Below, piece by piece: positions 50,060-62,470 of a stretch of 64,000 bases of DNA. Origin of the DNA: Prostheceraeus crozeri (taxonomy: Eukaryota; Platyhelminthes; Polycladida; Euryleptidae); contig CAJQUW010011309.1 in assembly GCA_907163375.1 (NCBI GenBank), positions 1-64,000 on the forward strand, in the 5' to 3' direction. The number at the start of each line of letters is the position of its first letter. Position 1 is the first letter of the stretch. A program made the translations under genes and the position numbers. The notes under the pieces are model-generated. The model did not search any database and had not been told where the DNA came from. It was given only the letters and a program-made list of their open reading frames with translations.

Positions 50060-51040
50060 TAGAGAAGACAGAAAGTGATTTTGTATACGTGTGGCGCAAG
50101 AGTGACCTCCCGTTTCATCCCTTCATCATTTAACCTCAGTGATAGAGGTAGTTCTTAAAAGAACTCATGGCTCATTCTCATATAACATATGCAATTTAAA
50201 AAGTAACCTGTGGCAGATAGCTAAGACTCAGCCGATTGGCGTTCAAAGTGCTACGCTAAGCGAAGAGACCACAACGACCGCTGGAAAGTCAGATTAAGGT
50301 AAGTCTCAGGCCCTTGCCATACTCATCATTACGATATCATCCGCTGTCTCAAGAGAGATCGCCTACCAACAGGAAGAATTATACCGAAATTCTCCTTAAC
50401 ATGCAACGTTTAAGTTGACTGATAGCAGATACAACTGTGATTCTATTTTTTTATTTGTATGATAGATTCAGTCAGACCGAAGTCTGTCCAGGGCAAACCA
50501 CGTGGAGGTACTATCGTATTTTGCCCCATGGTGGTCTTTAAAAAGACCGCTGGTTCGTTCTCGGGATACGAATGCAGACTTAGGTTTGACCGATTCCGCT
50601 GAGAAAGACTTTAATCTCTCTGTCAGCGGCATCGACCTCCTCTACTACCGTCCGACTGTTAGAGGGCGGTATATACCCCACTCTGTTCAATTGGCATCAT
50701 CGTCAGTTGTTGATGAGCCAATTCGAGCAAGATTGTTGTATACTCGCTCTCTCCTCCATCTGCGAAAACACATTGAACAAGTTTCTCGGTTTAAGCCGAG
50801 GCTTGTCAGGGGAGATGACTGTCGTCTTAGGTGTGTCCATGGTGGAGATTGAAATGAAAATGAAAGAGAGGCAACGGTTTATATACCTCTCTGATACAAA
50901 GACATGATTCAGTCTTTCTAATAATGTGATTTATTCAGTCAGACCAAAGTCTGTCCAGAGCAAACCACGAGGAGGTACTATCACTCTTGGTCCAAGTGGC
51001 CCTTAAGAGAGCCGTTTGTGGCGTTCACGGGACGTGGGAT
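50060..51040. repeat. Polinton B: counterpart of the 531-bp segment, with a repeated end
   Basis: One copy of the segment duplicated in element A. The ~90-bp part containing CAAACCACGTGGAGGTACTA occurs here at 50484-50570 and again, changed, at 50943-51033. Confidence 0.55.
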
Positions 51041-51600
51041 GAGACGGGAATGTGCTTGCCGCTTCTCCTTCGGCTCCGAAATGGGAGCTGGTGGACGCTT
51101 CTCATGGATGTCTGTAAAGAAAGAAGTAGTTAGTTATCATCTTAAATTTTAATTTAATCATTTTTAACTTACAGAGCTTTTCAGGGCGTGGTTCAAACAG
51201 GAACCCTGTGATAGCCTCCTTATGTTCGAATGTAAAAGGGAGGCATTCGATACCTTTTTTGGCTCTACTGTAGCACATCTCGCCTTTGCCACGTTCGCAC
51301 AGGAGTGGTTTTGCTGGCACACCTCCTTTCCTATCTAGGGGAATGTGAATACGACTTGACCTCTGAGCAGTGCTACTCTGCACTTGCTTTTGCAGCTCTT
51401 GCTTAGTCGTCACTACATTCTCCAACTGCTTTCGTAGCCCTTCTAATTCCTCCTTCATCCTTCTTATCTCCTTCTCTTGACTCTCTCGACTAAGAGCTGT
51501 TCTTCCTTGGCCTTGCGAGCGAAGTGCGAGAACCTCTCGCGATTGAGCTCTCCTTCTTTCTCAAGAAGGCTAGATTTAGATTTAGACTAACTTTATAAAT
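51041..51600 (-). pseudogene. Polinton B: coiled-coil protein remnant
   Basis: Counterpart of the C-terminal half of the protein at 20473, with the conserved IPLDRKGG and CERG, CYSRAKKGIECL block and the same 3' intron signals near 51113-51174. Broken. Confidence 0.6.
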
Positions 51601-52179
51601 GTCTTTATTGTATTTAGAAGGTTTGAAAACCTTATAAAACATCAAAAAATATCCGATTTAAACTTTTCGGCATTTAGTACTACTTATGAAATTTTATAAC
51701 TAGTCTGAAAATATAGATCTGACCAATAGATATCGAACCTTTTATGAATCAACTCAATCGGTGCACTAGAACCGAAGATACACCGTTTATAAGTATTGGA
51801 CCTACTTGATCAAAGTGATCACAAGCCATATACTGGCTAATCCGTAAGTCTGACAGCTTAGCTGATATCAGCAATGAAATTTTCTAAGTCAGGTTCCTAC
51901 GGAACCTTAGATTTTCGATATCGGAGCTCGAGAGAAACGACCTATCTCTGTCAATCTCTCAACTTAATGAAATTTCTCATTCGGTTCTCAGCATATATAG
52001 CTCGTGTTCACCCGCTGATGTGGCCTTTGCTCTCTTTCCCAAACTTTAAACGCTTCTATCTCCGGTTCTAGAGCTCGGATTGGCTTCCAAATTTAACAGT
52101 CATGTTTTCTCGCTCTCAGCTTTCATTTCAGCACTTACTCAACTTTCTCTGATCACCAGAAGCTGAGTTGAAAAAACTT
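51601..52179. other. Polinton B: non-coding stretch before the right repeat
   Basis: A TATA-like CATATATAG at 51992-52000 corresponds to the TATA box at 22430 of element A. Otherwise no gene is seen. Confidence 0.4.
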
Positions 52180-52926
52180 TCGTTTTTTCAAAATAACCAA
52201 AATCGTGTAAAAATGCATGAAAATTGATTTTGAGCAAGTTCTCATTTGGAAACGAAGCCTTCCACAGGTCTGAAAATGTAGGATCCTAGAGAACAAAGTG
52301 TCCCCCGACGTCTTCACTCACTTCCAAATCCTCCGTTATTCATCGCCAAAAATCGAAAAAATCGATACATAAAAAATGCGAATTTTATTTCACTCCCACG
52401 ACCCTCAAAACCCATCACATAGATGCTAAACATCACACTGATTCCGAATCTGGTCTCAGTTTTCTCATCCGATGCTTAGTTTAGCCGCTACAGACCAAAA
52501 ACACAAAAATTCTAACTCTTGTCGTTTTTTCGGAGATGCTCAAAAATCGTTTTTTCGCTCTCAAGACTAAACGAAGAAAGGTATAAAGAAGCCGTTTCTT
52601 ACAATGAATCTGTCTCACTCTTAGCTTTCAAACGAGCTATTGCACGACTTTCTACGATCCCTACAACCCAAGATTGATGTCACTGTCCAGAAGGGGGTCA
52701 GCACCTTCTCAAAATTTATTGGAAACAATGTCCCTATACCTAAAATTGGCCAAAAAGCCCAAATCCGCGGTCCATTTTGACGTCCGAGGCTTAGTTTAGC
52801 CGATACAGACCAAAAACCACCAGGACGGCCGACCACGACCAACCCGGACGGCCGACCCAGACAACAACTCACTCACGCTCACGAGGGGGGGGACGCTGTG
52901 CGCAAATGGAAAGATTCCTTACTACT
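52180..52926. repeat. Polinton B right terminal repeat
   Basis: From about 52520 to 52926 this is the inverted complement of the left arm with hardly a difference; nearer the interior it diverges. Unlike in element A no orientation flip is seen. Confidence 0.85.
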
Positions 52927-52932
52927 TATAGT

Positions 52933-53354
52933 TCTTTTTTATTTCAAAGATTCGTCTCTGGAAATCACGTAGTTCTACATGAATGCTGTTTCAAGATACT
53001 GTGTCAAATATCTGCAATCAATTGCAGGTTGTGCATCGTTTTCTAAGAAATGTAACTTATATTATTTGTGAACACTTTTGGCTTGCCAAAGTTGAATGTT
53101 AATTTCTATGCTATAAGCATTTTCAGAATAGGTAATTTTGGCTTGCTGAGCTTCAAGCATAATTTAAAATGCAAGGTTTTGTCGATCGCTCAATAGATGT
53201 CATTGCATTGCCTGTCGCATTGATGCAACATCTATGCGCAAGACAAATCTTCATCTTTTAAGACTATGAAAAGTGATAAATTGCATAGAATTTTGTCGTC
53301 GATCTAATTTTCTCAAGCTGACCAACATTTCACGTAGTAAATTGGGTCTACGAC
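52933..53354. other. Intron sequence, nothing recognised
   Basis: AT-rich, no open frame or repeat end was recognised before the hAT-like element. Confidence 0.4.
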
Positions 53355-54015
53355 CAGTCGCGTGGCCAGGATTTCATTTCCGGGGGGGGGGCAATAAATG
53401 TGGCTTAATCAATATAAGCTTATACTCAATAATTTCGTAAATCAGAAGAAGCCCTAATACTCATTCACATCTGATTTGATTATGATCTGATATTGTCTTT
53501 TATTGATCATTCATGATACACGAGTAACATAAAATCATACAGTATATACAGGTTTATCGATGACAGCCACAAGCGTAGAATGAAGTCTAGGCTCTAACAA
53601 TATTGACTTAATGTAAGTGCCTCATCATTCGATACATGTGTCAATTGGAAGCAAATCGAAATAGAACAGGCGTTTATATACCCAGTCATGAATGGCCTCT
53701 ACTTGTGGGTGTCGCAAAATCGTGTCGTGTCCTGGCTACAAGCCATATCGAGACGTCCGTGACAGTACAACTAGTATCGATGCTCGACCGACTATCTGAC
53801 TGACAAATGAACATCTCTCGCGATCGTTGCGCAACAGGGGGGGGGGACATGCGAAAATTAACCACGCGCGCTACTGTAGGATTTCAGATTCTCACATTAA
53901 TAAATTAATAATTCGACATAGAATGAAGTTGATACACCCCTTATATAACACAAAGATTGTCCGCCGCTCAGATTTCATTTTGGGGGGGGGACATCCCCCC
54001 TTGCCTACGCCACTG
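53355..54015. mobile_element. hAT-type MITE with 8-bp target duplication
   Basis: The left end CAGTCGCGTGGCCAGG and the right end (complement CAGTGGCGTAGGCAAGG) are imperfect inverted repeats, and TCTACGAC is present on both sides (53347-53354 and 54016-54023). An 8-bp duplication and CAGTGGCGTA-type ends are hAT hallmarks. The 661-bp element has no transposase and has G runs of eight to eleven bases near both ends and once inside. Confidence 0.8.
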
Positions 54016-54023
54016 TCTACGAC

Positions 54024-54580
54024 ATGAACAGATTACATTATCATCTTGATACATATAGCCTACTTCTGACAGGTGCTCGCGTACCATCTGATGAGGCCTC
54101 GGCCCTCGCGTACCACTGGCATAAACATTTCAGCGTTGATGGTTCCCATCATTACTGCTTAGAGATAAAAGACAATAAAGGGCCAATTTTTGGACAATTT
54201 GAAGTGGCTCTCATTGGGTGTGGTTGTTCAGTAATTGATTCTTGTTGGTGAAAGGTTTGATGCACAGCGATTCAGCAATTTTCGCTTCGCATATGGCATT
54301 TACATCACTATCTTTAATTTTTTTTCTTTGGTACATGTTCGTGCATTGAAATATCGGTGGTTGGTCTTCCTTTTAGGTACTCGCTGATTCGCTAGTGTAA
54401 CTGTACCGCATAACGCACAGTTACAAGTACATTTATAGATGAGGGAGGAGCATTCATCAAAAGGAATTTCACATTTTATTTCAAAAGGGAATAATATGTT
54501 CATCTTTCTCTTCATTTTCAATGAGAAGATGTTTATTAACACTAAAAGACAACTAAACAATCTTCAACGAATTCTTTGTA
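54024..54580. other. Intron sequence, nothing recognised
   Basis: Short frames on both strands show no domain. A possible upstream part of the Penelope-like fragment cannot be excluded. Confidence 0.3.
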
Positions 54581-54950
54581 CGTCAAAATTCAGCGAAATA
54601 CAATAACATGTCGTCAAAAAAATGCCTTAACCCAAGATGTGGTACATGTGACTTTCTTAAAGAGGCATCTGAACACAACTTCAATGGAAAAACACTCAAA
54701 ATCAATTATTTCATGACGTGTTCAACACAAAATTTAATTTATGTAATAACGTGCAATTGATGTCAAAAAATTAGAGCCTACATCGGTGAAACTGGAAAAA
54801 CAATAAGAGAATGTACTCGAATTCATAAACAACAAATAAACCAGCCAAACTACAGTTAAAACTTATAGTCAGTGAACATATTGATATCTGTGGACATAAG
54901 AAATTCACAATATTTCCATTTTATAAAATGCATAAGAAATGATACCATAG
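54581..54950 (+). mobile_element. Penelope-like element remnant (third GIY-YIG fragment)
   Basis: The plus strand reads CLNPRCGTCDFL, then FMTCSTQNLIYVITC, YIGETGKTIRECTRIHKQQI and, slightly later, VSEHIDICGHKKFTIFPFYKM. This is the Cys-rich linker plus GIY-YIG end of a Penelope-type protein, of a different lineage from the two to the left. Stop codons interrupt it (one directly before CQK), so it is dead. Confidence 0.7.
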
Positions 54951-55309
54951 CCTGAAAATGCAAGTAGAGATATTTTATTAACTCTTTTTCAGCCCACATT
55001 AAGACAACTATGATATATTTGCTATATTTATTGTATGATATGTACAATGCACATTTCTAAACTCAAATTTGTATCATTTCATATCAAAAAATCACAATTG
55101 TTAAAGCACCTGAACAATGAAAAACAGCGATCGTGCTAAAGTTTACAGTTTTAAACAAATTGAGATTTACTTGAATTTGTCACTGACCCACTGATTAATG
55201 GCGGGCGCTGGTGTAATTCATTGTGACTATTCAACTGTGGCAAAGAGGCGTACACTGTGAACAATGATGACCGAATTGTCTAACTGATCTGGAGCGCTAC
55301 GAACATATG
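54951..55309. other. Intron sequence, nothing recognised
   Basis: AT-rich stretch without a supported feature. Confidence 0.3.
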
Positions 55310-57168
55310 CAGGGTTTTCGCGGTTTTCAAGGATCGATTTCCCAGCAGTTTCCAGGAGCATTTTGATGAAATTTCCAGGAGGTTTACATCATTGGATTTA
55401 CGAACGGATTTTACATAATACCAAACTACCAAATACAATTTTTTTTATAATATCTATTTTTAATTTCCTTAACCTATGGTGACCATTGTCCTATTCTATT
55501 TCCGCTATCAGCATCTGTAGTCGGTACAGTATATTAGACGTCTGTTTTGAACGTATATGCGGCAGTGTTTGGAATCTATGGTATTAGTATATTAATAGTA
55601 AGAATGAGTAGTGTTACAAGTCTCAAGATTTCCATTTTTGCCAGTTATTGGGCCAAAGCTGATCAATTTTAATTCGTTTCCACGAGAAAGCTCCATTGAA
55701 TTCTTTTAAGAACTGATTAATCCAATGGTTACAGTAGCATTGCCTTTGTACACTTGAGTATTGGAGAACGCCATCAGTCCTCATTAGGACTACTTTCATT
55801 AATAATTTAAATTAGTAAGCATTATATTCTATTATAAATGGCTGCTGGGATGATTTTCATCATCGTATGAGAATTGCATTCAATATGCAAGCGATAAAGA
55901 AACTGAATACCCAATAGCTTTAACCCACGTTTTCACTTCAGCCTCAATATGAATTCCGAGTGAATCTGACCAGTCCTTATAATTCATGAACTCTGGTAGC
56001 CTGGTAAGAAATTTATGATTTGTAACGGTTTATGTTTCAAGTACTCGGAGTACAATGTGGCTCCAACGCACTTTTGATCATTTAATCTACCTCTTTCTAT
56101 ATTGAGAAAATGAAACCTCTTGAAAATTACGGTTATGTCACAAAATAAACGATGTATTTACTGCTGTTGAGAGAAAAAGGTGACGAAAATTCGACATTTC
56201 AAGTTAGTGTTAAATCATTTTAGGCCACGGAATCCTGATTACCGAGATCTCAGAAAATAAACTCTTCCTTGCTGTATTTCATTTTAAAATGAATCAATTA
56301 AAAACCCAACGTTTCGTCGTCAGTGACTGAGGAATTCAGTCATTGTTATTCTTTCAATCATTTTTTGTTGCATATCCAGATATTTTCATTTTCATTTTTT
56401 AAAGAATTTCATTAAAACTGTCATAGACACGCACAAGTGTGAATACAGTCACCTGCAAGTGTTGGTAAAATAGAATAAAAGAATGCCTTTGCAAGTCTGT
56501 TTCAAATTCTTTTACACTATTAGAATTCTCCTATTGCTCTACAAAATTTGCATTGAATTCTAGAAAATATAAATGTTTAGCATGTGAGATAGAGATCCTG
56601 CCTACAAAATTTTGATATTTAAGTGACTATCAGACGACAATCTAGAACGCGAAACAAGTTATACTTCGTCTATACTTTAATAAGTGCTTCAGGGAAACTT
56701 TTCAAAATTTTCGGCGCACAGGTTTGCCGCTAGTGTAGAGCCTTAAATGCAAAAATGAACACGATCTTCAAGGCTTCATTTCAAATCATATCTGCCGGTA
56801 TTAAATATGTTCTCCAATGCACGAGTTGCTTCTTTTATAGACTGTGGACTGCCATAAAAAATGTGTTAATTAAACTTCCTAAAGTAGATGACTTTGACAA
56901 CATCTTTAAGATGCACAGCTGGAAAATTATTTTACAACAAAACTAAGAATGTAAATGAATTCATTGCATTTACTTTGTATGAATAAAAAGTATCACTAAA
57001 ACTACTGGTAATCAAGTAGAGATGACCTTATTCATCTGCAATAATCATAGAATTCCAGTAGTCTCCAGAAGGCTATGTACAAAATTTAATAGCCTATTCC
57101 AGGAGTTTCCAGAGATCTGGAAAACCGGTTTCGAAATTCCAGGAGTTTCCAGGAGCGCGAAAACCCTG
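55310..57168. mobile_element. 1.86-kb inverted-repeat DNA transposon, non-autonomous
   Basis: The left end CAGGGTTTTCGCG matches the complement of the right end, and both ends contain TTTCCAGGAG-type subterminal repeats. ATATG is present on both sides (55305-55309 and 57169-57173). CAGGG-type ends point to the hAT group, but a five-base duplication is short for it. No transposase is found. A Penelope-type 3' motif (CCCAACGTTTCGTCGTCAGT at about 56305) lies inside. Confidence 0.55.
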
Positions 57169-59059
57169 ATATGATTGTAACAAACACGGACTTCAGGTGA
57201 GTGTGACACTGAAGAAGTTGATGATTATGTATTGATGAGATATGTGAACCGTCGTAAACAGGGCTTCAGTTCAATCGGTGTGTAAACTTCTTTTAAAGAA
57301 TGTAGACTTCATTTTTTTTCTTCATATTTGTGCTTTTAATTTACCTAGGGCTTCGGAGTGTTACGTTGGGTCATTGATTGGGTTGGCACGAAATATTTCG
57401 AAAAGTTCATTTTTTATTTCCTCCGAAGTTTATCGATGTTTATTTTTTTCGAGTGCTATGTCGTTTTTCTGATGTACTGATATCATATCGAAGTTCTGCT
57501 TATGAAAGGTATACTTTAATTAATCATTTGAGAATTAATTACTACTTCAAAGGCTGTGATAAGTAGGTGCTCATCAGTGGACTAGCTGATCTTTCTTTAC
57601 GAGCCAATCAAATCAAGACAGAGGCATATCCCGTTTACTATGAATACAGTTGCGGAAATAAGACTTCTGCAACGTTCGCCATTGTTCTATTCGTCGTTCA
57701 AGGAACGAATTATTCGATGAGTAAGCAATTCATCATTTGATTATTCCGCTATTTAATGTACAGAACATATTAAAGGACCATAATTATTTGGAAGTCAAAA
57801 ATTTTCGGTAAAGAGCTTCTTCATATATTAATCTAATCTGTCAAAATCACAGCTCACTATGTGCTTCAAGCGTTTGTAATCATATTGTGTGTACAAAGAT
57901 GTGGTACATTTCTATTGGATGTTGTGGTGTGGCGTGTGACAATGCCATAGCTGACACTCTTAAAGGGGATGAGATGCGGCAACAAACAAGAAGGCGCAAA
58001 TTTCAAAGGGACGAAAATACAATGTATGCGTAGACATGCTTGCAAAGCAAGTGGTGTATTGTCAGGTGGCCTATTGTTTTCGTGATATGAAAATCTGGTC
58101 AGTAGTAAGCATCTGGTCACCGAAGTGTGTTATGACTGATGAGCATAAAAGCTATAGTCGACAAAGTACGCTATGTAAAAGGAACTTTCTACCTGAATTC
58201 AATCCTTAGTCTCTGCATTAGAAATATGTTGATAAATAAATTAATCTCATTAAATTGGATGTAATCTCATTTTATCAATGTACATGCATGCCAAAAATTG
58301 CATAAAGCCTTTTGACTGGAGAAGTAAGTCGTATGCTAGTATTACATGTGATTGATTAGGGCTATTTGAACGAAATGTGATATTTGAAAATTTAATAAAT
58401 TATGAAACTATCAAAATGTCACAAATGCTATTGCCTGTAATCCATTAATTCTACCAGCAATAATAGCAATCATTGATTCAAAGATCAAATATGCTAGTAG
58501 AGACAACATACTGAATCCGAAATCTCATTTACATGCACGTGCACATGTACATAAAAGTCGAAGTAGAATTCATCCAGTATAATGAAAGAAATGAAGCGAG
58601 CAAACAACGGAAAGTGTTGAGATGGTGGACTTCTGCTTCGGTGGCGAGATGGGAGTGATACCAGAATTAGTGCAGGAATATGGGGCAACGGTGGAGGGGA
58701 ATCAGGAGGACGACGATGACTTTTAAAGCACTGAATAAATATAGTTGTTTAAAATTGAATTAAATAAAATTGTTCTCTAATGCCAATTTTATTGTTGATT
58801 AACATCATTGTCGATAAGCTCAATCGTTGCACCGGCCATATAACATGAACATATTCTATACAAACTGATAAATGCTGGTGATAAATGTTGACATAGCGCT
58901 CAAAATGTTAACTTCTAAATCTTCTAATTCGCATCAAAATTAGCAATGCAAAAGTTGAACTCAAAATTACGTGTTATCATTATGAAAGCGTCCTTCGGCT
59001 AGTCATCGCACCAGAATGACTTTTACATGTTATCACACAGCCGGAAATTTCCTTTCGTC
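57169..59059. other. Intron sequence without a recognised gene
   Basis: Several short frames, none with a recognisable domain. A TTTATTTCCTCCGAAG segment near 57415 recurs at about 61465 with similar context, so a small dispersed repeat is likely. Nothing else was recognised. Confidence 0.35.
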
Positions 59060-59545
59060 ACATAAATAGAAATAGAAATAGAATGTATTTATTGCCTCAC
59101 AGTGATGCGGTGAATGCATTACAGAAGTCAAATACAAAGTTAAGAAATAATAAAAGTTAAAGATGAACTGTTCACATAATCAGCAGTTACAAAATCTTAC
59201 AAAGCTCTTTGCAAAACGAGACGATCTTGCAAAAGGCGCTTTTAGGACACATGAATTTCTTGGAGTTGGTAGCCTGTCTTGAAACATAACACGTAAAGGG
59301 TGGTCGCTATGATTAGCAACAATGTGAAATAGTTGGATACAAGCCTTGTCAGCAACAGATATAATATCATTATATGTGAAAGATTTGAAATAATTTGCTG
59401 CCCTTGACTCAACTCGAAGAAGTTGCTTATGTAAATAGGAGGGCATATTACATATACACGGATAACAATATAAAAGTACCGATCTAATAAAAACAACGTA
59501 ACGTAACAACGTAAATAATAAAATCATTCTTAATGTAAGCACAGT
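59060..59545 (-). mobile_element. 3' end of a LINE (non-LTR retrotransposon)
   Basis: The minus-strand frame reads SVLLYCYPCICNMPSYLHKQL, RVESRAANYF, then DKACIQLFHIVANHSDHPL and SSRFAKSFVRFC, the pattern at the C-terminus of CR1/RTE-like reverse transcriptases. After the stop, the tail ends in AATAAATACATTC and (ATTTCT)n, typical of LINE 3' ends. It is heavily 5' truncated. A Tc1/mariner element sits just beyond its 5' side. Confidence 0.65.
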
Positions 59546-59575
59546 TTAGTGACGGCAGCCCATTAAAACAATGTA

Positions 59576-61316
59576 CAGGGTGTACGTAAAGTAATTACAC
59601 AACTTAAATTTAGTCTCACGCAAAGAATATTCATCACAGACAATTCCTTAAATGCTCATTTTTTACCTCAAGACCTGCGATTTAGTATTCTGTTGTTGAA
59701 ATGCTGATATCCAAGAAACAAAATCACATAAAAATGAATTGTGGATTATGCCTGATTAATAAATAAATCATTAGGCCTGGTAAATTATCAATCTTTATAC
59801 AAAAACGATCGATGTATTGAAAACGGAACTGTCTATTCATCAGATAAAAGTCAAAAAATAAAACTAAGACGCATTAAACTGACAAACTAAAAAGCTATAC
59901 AGCATTTAGAACTAACGGAGAGTATGAGAAAAATGCTCACCATTCATAGCCAAACAAGCATCCACTCGCTCATCAAAACTGCAAATCACGCGCTGCAAAA
60001 CATCTTGAGTTATGTTGCTAACCGTATCCTGAATTTTTGTATGAAGATCATTCAATGAACCCCGTACTCCATCACGATGAACAACTTCCTTTAAGTAGCC
60101 GAATAACCAAAAGTTGTTCGGAGCGAGATCAGGAGACCTTTAAAAACAATCGTGGATTTTTGGAGATTAAGCGATGTCCAAAAATGGACTGCAATAATGC
60201 AATTGTTGCGTTCGCTTTATGTGGTGTAGCATTGTCTTGCTGAAACCAAAAAAAGACATCGATGTAAAGCAGGGAGGAAATCATCTTGAATGATGCTCCT
60301 GTAATGGTTTTGGTCGATATTCTCCGTACGGAAGAATGGGGTCACGAGTACTTTCCGAAATTGCCACCCAAACTGTAAGTCACTCCCCGTGCAAAGACTT
60401 TAGAACAGATGCGTGTGGATTTTATGAGCCCTAAATCCGATAGTTCTGGGAATTAACGCAACCATTCAACCAGAAGTGTGCCTCATCAGAGAAATAAATC
60501 TTAGAAAGTCTGAGTCCGCAAGCACCACATCACGAACCCACTAACAGAATATCACACGTTGTGACTGATCATCGGATTTAAGAGCAAGATAAAGTTGAAT
60601 TCGTAATGGATAAAGCTAAAGCATCTTGCAACACATATTGTGCTCAAAAGATACAGAGCAGCCAACTTGTTTTGAGATTTGACGCACTGAAGAAGAAGGA
60701 TAATCACAAATGATTACTTCAACGCATTCGGCATCACTCTCATTCGACGGCCGTCCACTGCGATGTCGGTCGAGAACGCCACCAGTTTCCTGGAATCGCT
60801 TGATGATGTCATTGATGGTTCTACGCTCAGGAATTCGACAATGACGTCCATAATTTGATGACCACTTCCTTTGAACAAAAGTGGCGGATCGTTCATTTTC
60901 GCAGTAAATTTCGACAATTTCTACACGTTGAGACACATCCAATCTGCATTCACGGACTGAATAGTGAACAGATGAATAACGATCGGGGAGGCTAACATCA
61001 ATACAAAGCGCGTGCGACAACAAATGAACAGTTGTAAGCAATGTTTTGCAGCGCGTGATCTGCAGTTTTGATGAGCGAGTGGATGATTGTTTGTATAAAG
61101 ATTGATAAATACCAGGCTTAATGATTAATTTATTAATTAGGCATAATCCACAATTCGTTTTTATGTGATTTTGTTTCTTGGAAATCAGCATTTCAACAAC
61201 AGAATACTAAATCGCAGGTCTTGAGGTAAAAAATGAGCATTTAAGGAATTGTCTGTGATGAATATTCTTTGCGTGAGACTAAATTTAAGTTGTGTAATTA
61301 CTTTACGTACACCCTG
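59576..61316. mobile_element. Tc1/mariner-type transposon with ~240-bp inverted repeats
   Basis: The ends are CAGGGTGTACGTAAAGTAATT and its complement, flanked by TA on both sides (59574-59575, 61317-61318). The inverted repeats continue for about 240 bases with few differences. The interior carries a transposase on the minus strand. The long near-identical ends suggest moderate age, although the coding part is damaged. Confidence 0.85.
59940..60965 (-). pseudogene. Tc1/mariner transposase, damaged
   Basis: The N-terminus has SQRVEIVEIYCENERSATFV, RRTINDIIKRFQETGGVLD and a GRPSNES linker, then VRQISKQVGCSV (second helix-turn-helix). Downstream frames show FLRFISL followed by a degenerate SDEAHF-like part, and QQDNATPHKANATIA-like residues near 60200-60240 for the second catalytic aspartate. 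The last third is readable as LNDLHTKIQD-like sequence near 60040. Several stops and frame changes interrupt it, so it cannot make an active enzyme. Confidence 0.65.
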
Positions 61317-61519
61317 TATATATTTCCACTAATTTAGAACCAGCAATTCCCAGAAACAGTTTTTTGAGAAACGAAGCCTGAAATAAAAACTCCAGGGCAT
61401 TGCCTACAGGCAATCAAGATTTCATGACTGTACGCGAATAGTTTTTCGCGAAGTATTTGATTTTATTTCCTCCGAAGCAAAAAATAAACTTCGGAGTTTT
61501 GCCAACCCTAGTCATTGAT

Positions 61520-62470
61520 AATAAGATGATGAGTTTCTATCACGTGCTGTCTAGCAATGTAGCACTGGAAACCTATCCAAAGAACTGCACCCCAGCGTAC
61601 ACCACTCAACTGAGGCTACTGCGTCACTGCCCGGTGAATGGGAGGTGGAGGTGACAAATATTATCCACCAAAGCTGCATCGATATCTTCACTGCGGAGGA
61701 TTCCATCGCCGTGGTTGAGCAACAGTCACAACAGCGGGCTTCGAAAGTTCTGCTGGAAGGACCCAATCAAACTTGGATGAAGTTGAACTTGAAGAAGATT
61801 GCTGAGGACAAGGACGTTGATAGTGATGACGCTGTTATCAGAAGCTTATTGCTTAGTCAAACACTCATATGAGGATAGCGGTGATAGAGCTTGTCAATAT
61901 GGAGACACGCCGCATCAAGTACCGGTACACGGATCAGCGCTTCGTACTCCTCATAGACATGCATCTCGCCGCCATGCTGAAGCTGCAAGATGTGCTCAAC
62001 CCGGTAGACAATTATCCCTCCAATGTCGAACGGTTCACCATGTGAGTGAAAGATGCAAGGAAGCAGGAGGGCTACATCACGCGGTACGTCTTGGCTCACC
62101 GGTGTGCAGTTTAGTGGCAAACCAGCAAACACACTATACATCTCTGGACGAGCTGGTGACTGCCTTCCGGGTGCTTGTCACTAATGTAGTGCCAATAGGT
62201 CATGCTACACGTATCAAACTGGTCAGCAGCAGCAGCGACAAGATAGCACCTACAGCAACCTTGTTGCGCGCTTCATTATTTCTGTTCCTATTCAACAAAC
62301 CATTCAATCAAGAGTCCCAACTGAGCCAGAACGAGCTGATTACACTCGAGAGGAGAATCCATCCGATGCCACATACGATTTGAAATACTCTTTCATGGAC
62401 GAATTAACAGTGCAAGCACATCTACTTATGCAATATAAAAATAATCTTCGATTCGCAACCTAGTCTAAAG
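61520..62470 (+). mobile_element. Fossil of a third Polinton lineage (penton/spike-like gene)
   Basis: The opening MMSFYHVLSSNVALETYP and a C-PVNGRW segment have the same start pattern as the structural proteins at 10892 and 12329, but the sequence is far from both. Only this one gene is recognised and no terminal repeats were found. It is broken, with several breaks, and looks old. Confidence 0.55.

Larger units (their letters stand above)
37059..52926. mobile_element. Polinton (Maverick) element B, broken
   Basis: The ends are AATAGTAAGGAATC on the left and the inverted complement of AGTAGTAAGGAATC on the right, flanked by TATAAT (37053-37058) and TATAGT (52927-52932), a 6-bp target duplication with one difference. 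Gene order is that of element A and the coding parts are clearly related throughout, whereas the terminal repeats are distinct in sequence. It is broken, with well over ten breaks spread over its genes, so it is older as a coding copy than A. It lies inside the intron of the asteroid-like gene. Confidence 0.92.
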
